Source: DATMNI01 sp035570275 (lineage in GTDB: Bacteria > Acidobacteriota > Terriglobia > Bryobacterales > Bryobacteraceae). From it: a stretch of DNA of 43,834 nucleotides. A program made the position numbers and the translations under genes. Below are positions 41,341 through 43,834 of this stretch, piece by piece; the first letter of the stretch is position 1; each line of letters starts with the position of its first letter. The notes beneath the pieces are model-generated. The model made no database searches. It saw only the letters and a program-made list of their open reading frames with translations, and was not told the DNA's origin. The stretch is from contig DATMNI010000082.1 in NCBI GenBank assembly GCA_035570275.1, forward strand, positions 1-43,834, given 5' to 3'.

Positions 41341-43583
41341 GCAAGAGTAACGACGACAAGGCCGGCCAGCGCGTCGATTTCAATAACAAGAAGACTGGGA
41401 ACTGGTACGGTTACTACCACTTTGACGACTCCACTTCGGTCAGCCCAGGCACCTACGGCCCCGCCTTTGGGAACTTCGGCTCCTCTACGCCGAGACGGGC
41501 GCAGCAGGGCGTGCTGGCGAACACGCGCGCCTTCGGCGCCACCGCCGTCAATGAAGCCCGCGTCGATTTCACCCGAGTCGCGTCCGTCAGCAACCAGCCG
41601 ACAGACTCCCCGGTCTCGCTGTCAAGCCTCGGCTTCGTCACCGGGGCCGGCACGCTGGGAATTATCAGTTCCGGGCCCGACAACTGGCAATCGGTGCCGC
41701 CGATTTCGCTCTCCGGCCAGGTCAACTTCAATTTCGGACGGGTGATCAGCGCTACCGGGCAATACAACAATACCTGGCACGCCTCGGAGAGTTTTTCCAA
41801 GATCTGGAATAAACACGCGTTCAAGTTCGGCGGGGAGTACCGCTACCTGCAGATCAACGAGCGGAATATCTACGCGCCGAACGGCAACTTCTCGTTTGAC
41901 GGTTCGGAGACCGGCCATGACGTGGCGGATTTCCTGCTGGGTGCTCCGGCATCTTACATCCAGGCCAGCCTCCAGGTTCTGGACTCCCGCACCAAATACG
42001 GCGCGGCCTTCGCACAGGACTCCTGGCGGGTGGCGCCGAATTTCACGCTCAACTATGGGGTGCGTTGGGAGGTCAGCATGCCTTGGTACGACACCCAGAA
42101 CAAGATCCAGACGATCGTGCCCGGCGTGCAATCGACGGTGTTTTCCGGCGCGCCCAAAGGGTGGCTGGTGCCGGGCGACCCCGGGCTTCCCGGCGGCGGC
42201 CCCATTCCTTCCACGCTGGCGCCCACCACCTGGGGGAATTTCGCTCCGCGGCTGGGCTTTGCCTGGTCTCCGAATGCTTCGGGCGGTGTGCTGGGCAAGC
42301 TGTTTGGCGGCCCGGGGAAAACCAGCATACGCGCCGCGGCCGGCATCTACTACACCGCCATCCAGGACGCGGGCCTCTTCGTGGAGGTGGCCGATGCCCC
42401 GTACGGATTGTTCTGGGTGAGCGAAGCGCCGGTGCTGTTCGACCAGCCATTTCTCACCCGGGCCGACGGGACTTCGCAGACTCAGCGCTTCCCGTTCACG
42501 CTGCCGGTTCCAGGCTCGGCGGCCATCAAGAATCTGGATTGGTCCGTCTTCCTGCCGATCACCAGTTCACCCGGATATCTGCCCGGCAACAAGCTGCCGT
42601 ACGCGGAGCATTACAACTTCTCCATCCAGAGGGAGCTTAGCTCCAATATGGTGATGACGCTGGCTTACGTGGGAACCGAGGGGCACAAACTCTTTGCGCA
42701 ATACGAAGCCAACCCGGGGGACGCCAATCTCTGCCTCAGCCTGCGAGGATCGGGGGTGGCGAAGGGCACCTTGCAGTGCGGCCCCAACCAGGAGAGCGCC
42801 GTCTTCACGCGTCCCGATGGCAGCCAGGTGCTGGGAACGCGCGGCCCGCTGGGATTCGACTTCGGCAGCAATACGTACGAATCCACCAATGCCAACTCGG
42901 CGTACAATTCCTTCCAGGCTACGCTGGAGCGGCGCGCCGCCAACTTCACTTTTCTGGCGGCGTACACGTTCAGCAAAGCCATGGACAACGCCTCCGCGTT
43001 CAGCACCATGAACTTCTCGAATTTTCACCTGAGCCGGGCGCTCTCGTCGTTCGACGCTACGCATAACTTTGTGATCAGCTACAACTACGCCCTGCCTTTC
43101 GCCCGGGCCGGGATGCTGCCCAAGCGCCTGACGCAGGGCTGGAGCGTGAACGGCATCACGCGGTTTGCCACGGGGTTCCCGATCGCCATTTCGCAGAGCG
43201 GAGACCGCTCTCTGACGGGCGCCGGCGGCGTGGACCACCCGGATTACGTGGGCGGGCTGGTGATTACACCGGATGTGCGGGACACGCCCAACCACCAGTA
43301 TTTCAACAAGACCGCCTTCACTTCGGAAGTGCTGGGCGCGATGGGCGACGCCAACCAGCGTTTCTTCCACGGCCCCGGGATCAACAACTGGGACCTGGGG
43401 TTGCAGAAGATTACCAAGATCCACGAGAGCCAGTCGGTGCAGTTCCGAGCCGAGTATTTCAATGCCCTGGAGCACGCCCAGTTCAGCAACCCGAGCGGCA
43501 GTTTCACCAGCGGCAACTTCGGCCGCGTGACCAGCGCCAAGGCGGGGCGGATTGGACAGATGAGCTTGAAGTTTTTGTGGTGA
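41130..43583 (+). CDS. TonB-dependent-receptor-like (Oar-type) protein, 3' part of a frameshifted gene
   Basis: True coding begins at about 41143 (LSQRLGYAVTANEPYS), after the frameshift that separates it from the ORF at 40132. The nominal TTG start at 41130 is not a real start. It encodes the outer-membrane barrel, with strands such as FKFGGEYRYLQINERNIYAP, YGAAFAQDSWRVAPNFTLNY, GVRWEVSMPW, NFSIQRELSSNMVMTLAYVG and TFLAAYTFSKAMDNAS. The C-terminus (GRIGQMSLKFLW) ends in an aromatic residue, as outer-membrane barrels do. No other disruption is seen over about 813 codons, which argues for a very recent lesion or a sequencing error rather than long decay. Confidence 0.85.
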   Translation: MGASLSQRLGYAVTANEPYSTAACTSTATCVFPNGIIPTRAFSPIAAKMLQSYIPLPNAGGNNFIPPSVVSKSNDDKAGQRVDFNNKKTGNWYGYYHFDDSTSVSPGTYGPAFGNFGSSTPRRAQQGVLANTRAFGATAVNEARVDFTRVASVSNQPTDSPVSLSSLGFVTGAGTLGIISSGPDNWQSVPPISLSGQVNFNFGRVISATGQYNNTWHASESFSKIWNKHAFKFGGEYRYLQINERNIYAPNGNFSFDGSETGHDVADFLLGAPASYIQASLQVLDSRTKYGAAFAQDSWRVAPNFTLNYGVRWEVSMPWYDTQNKIQTIVPGVQSTVFSGAPKGWLVPGDPGLPGGGPIPSTLAPTTWGNFAPRLGFAWSPNASGGVLGKLFGGPGKTSIRAAAGIYYTAIQDAGLFVEVADAPYGLFWVSEAPVLFDQPFLTRADGTSQTQRFPFTLPVPGSAAIKNLDWSVFLPITSSPGYLPGNKLPYAEHYNFSIQRELSSNMVMTLAYVGTEGHKLFAQYEANPGDANLCLSLRGSGVAKGTLQCGPNQESAVFTRPDGSQVLGTRGPLGFDFGSNTYESTNANSAYNSFQATLERRAANFTFLAAYTFSKAMDNASAFSTMNFSNFHLSRALSSFDATHNFVISYNYALPFARAGMLPKRLTQGWSVNGITRFATGFPIAISQSGDRSLTGAGGVDHPDYVGGLVITPDVRDTPNHQYFNKTAFTSEVLGAMGDANQRFFHGPGINNWDLGLQKITKIHESQSVQFRAEYFNALEHAQFSNPSGSFTSGNFGRVTSAKAGRIGQMSLKFLW

Positions 43584-43587
43584 AGGC

Positions 43588-43641
43588 ACCGCTCCCTCAC
43601 GGTCACGGCTCCGATCAGAGCCGCGCGCGTGAGCAAGCGGT
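43588..43641. repeat. Short GGGAGCGGT-family hairpin repeat
   Basis: ACCGCTCCCTCACGGTCACG, then GCTCCGATCAGAGCC, then GCGCGCGTGAGCAAGCGGT: a compact, diverged version of the repeat at 39988. Its position 5 bp after the receptor stop could make it act as a transcript-end hairpin. Confidence 0.75.
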
Positions 43642-43685
43642 ACAGTTGCGCGCTTTCATGCGACCAGGCGACCCGGCAAATTCGG

Positions 43686-43730
43686 GCTGGCTCGCTGCCG
43701 CATCGCAGCGGGCGGATTAACAATCCGCCG
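43686..43730. repeat. Half of a palindromic MITE/REP-like element, cut at 43730
   Basis: GGCTCGCTGCCGCATCGC followed by GGGCGGATTAACAATCCGCC. The same succession forms the centre and right palindrome of the complete element at 2594-2741. The expected outer palindrome GCAGGTTAACAACCTGC is missing; instead the intron-like sequence starts at 43731. Confidence 0.75.
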
Positions 43731-43834
43731 GTCGCGGTAGGGATGCCGGTCTGCCCGGCACCCCCCGCACAGATCCGTGCGAGCGCTCCTAACGCACACG
43801 GTTCTTACCTTGGATGTTTTGACGCAAAGCGCAC
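43731..43834 (-). ncRNA. Probable 3' end (domains V-VI) of a group II intron, rest beyond the window
   Basis: On the minus strand 43804-43772 reads GAACCGTG-TGCGT-TAGGA-GCGCT-CG-CACGGATC. This is a domain V-like hairpin of 33 nt with an 8-bp lower stem (one mismatch), a two-base CG bulge and a short upper stem. Next, 43771-43731 forms a domain VI-like hairpin (GGGGTGCCGG pairs with CCGGCATCCC, GCGG with CCGC) with a bulged A eight bases from the end. The 3' end is ...CCGCGAC, fitting the AY rule. No maturase is in the window; it would lie to the right. The triad position reads AAC rather than the usual AGC, so activity is doubtful. Confidence 0.55.

Overview
The window looks like a chromosome segment of an Acidobacteriota bacterium of the Solibacter/Bryobacter type. 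This is inferred from gene content, not from a marker gene. It is GC-rich and carries four very large TonB-dependent-receptor-like (Oar-type) outer-membrane proteins with an N-terminal carboxypeptidase-regulatory-like domain. It also has three PQQ-type beta-propeller dehydrogenases, a CRTAC1/ASPIC-UnbV FG-GAP protein, many Tat- or Sec-exported 'soluble' enzymes, and abundant dispersed palindromic repeats. No rRNA, tRNA, CRISPR array, transposase or phage gene was seen.

Layout. 1-2452 (-) is an Oar-like receptor cut by the left edge. 2746-6229 (-) is a three-gene unit: DUF362 protein, exported protein of unknown function, amidohydrolase/deacetylase. 6412-8495 (-) is an ECF sigma factor, a zinc-finger anti-sigma factor and a DUF3106 protein, with a palindromic repeat cluster between the last two. 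8567-10712 (-) is the tightly overlapping housekeeping unit thpR-plsY-gpsA, divergent from a 3-methyladenine DNA glycosylase (10741-11319, +). 11894-19069 (-) is a translationally coupled four-gene operon: Oar-like receptor, TPR protein, seven-haem cytochrome c, CRTAC1/ASPIC-UnbV protein. 19373-21346 (-) is a cytochrome c/PQQ dehydrogenase fusion, divergent from an exported alpha/beta hydrolase (21521-22642, +). 22833-28955 (-) is an Oar-like receptor followed by a Tat-exported DapA-family protein and a secreted beta-propeller. 29089-32491 (+) is a PQQ dehydrogenase and a Tat-exported enolase-superfamily protein. 32784-33540 (-) holds two small exported or membrane proteins. 33613-35571 (-) is a second cytochrome c/PQQ dehydrogenase fusion, followed by a small lipoprotein (+) and a doubtful small gene (-). 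37215-39966 (+) is an exported SelA-like PLP enzyme and a secreted RraA-fold protein. 40132-43583 (+) is a fourth Oar-like receptor broken by one frameshift. At the right edge is what appears to be the 3' end (domains V and VI) of a group II intron, on the minus strand, sitting inside one of the dispersed repeats.

How the genes may work together (inference). Members of families that are normally cytosolic in sugar-acid or amino-sugar-acid breakdown (enolase-superfamily dehydratase, DapA/KDG-aldolase fold, SelA-like PLP enzyme, RraA fold, EF_0837-type amidohydrolase) all carry export signals here. They are interspersed with periplasmic PQQ dehydrogenases, c-type cytochromes and giant outer-membrane receptors. 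That suggests an extracytoplasmic oxidation and processing programme. Several of these enzymes have lost canonical catalytic residues, so their chemistry may differ from the family textbook.

Three repeat families punctuate the window. The first is a MITE/REP-like element built from nested palindromes, ending in GTGGGGC/GCCCCAC. The second is a hairpin repeat built on ACCGCTCCC and GGGAGCGGT. The third is a 'TTTCACGCAAAGCCGC' repeat present as an inverted pair. They affect start-codon calling, operon structure and intron placement.
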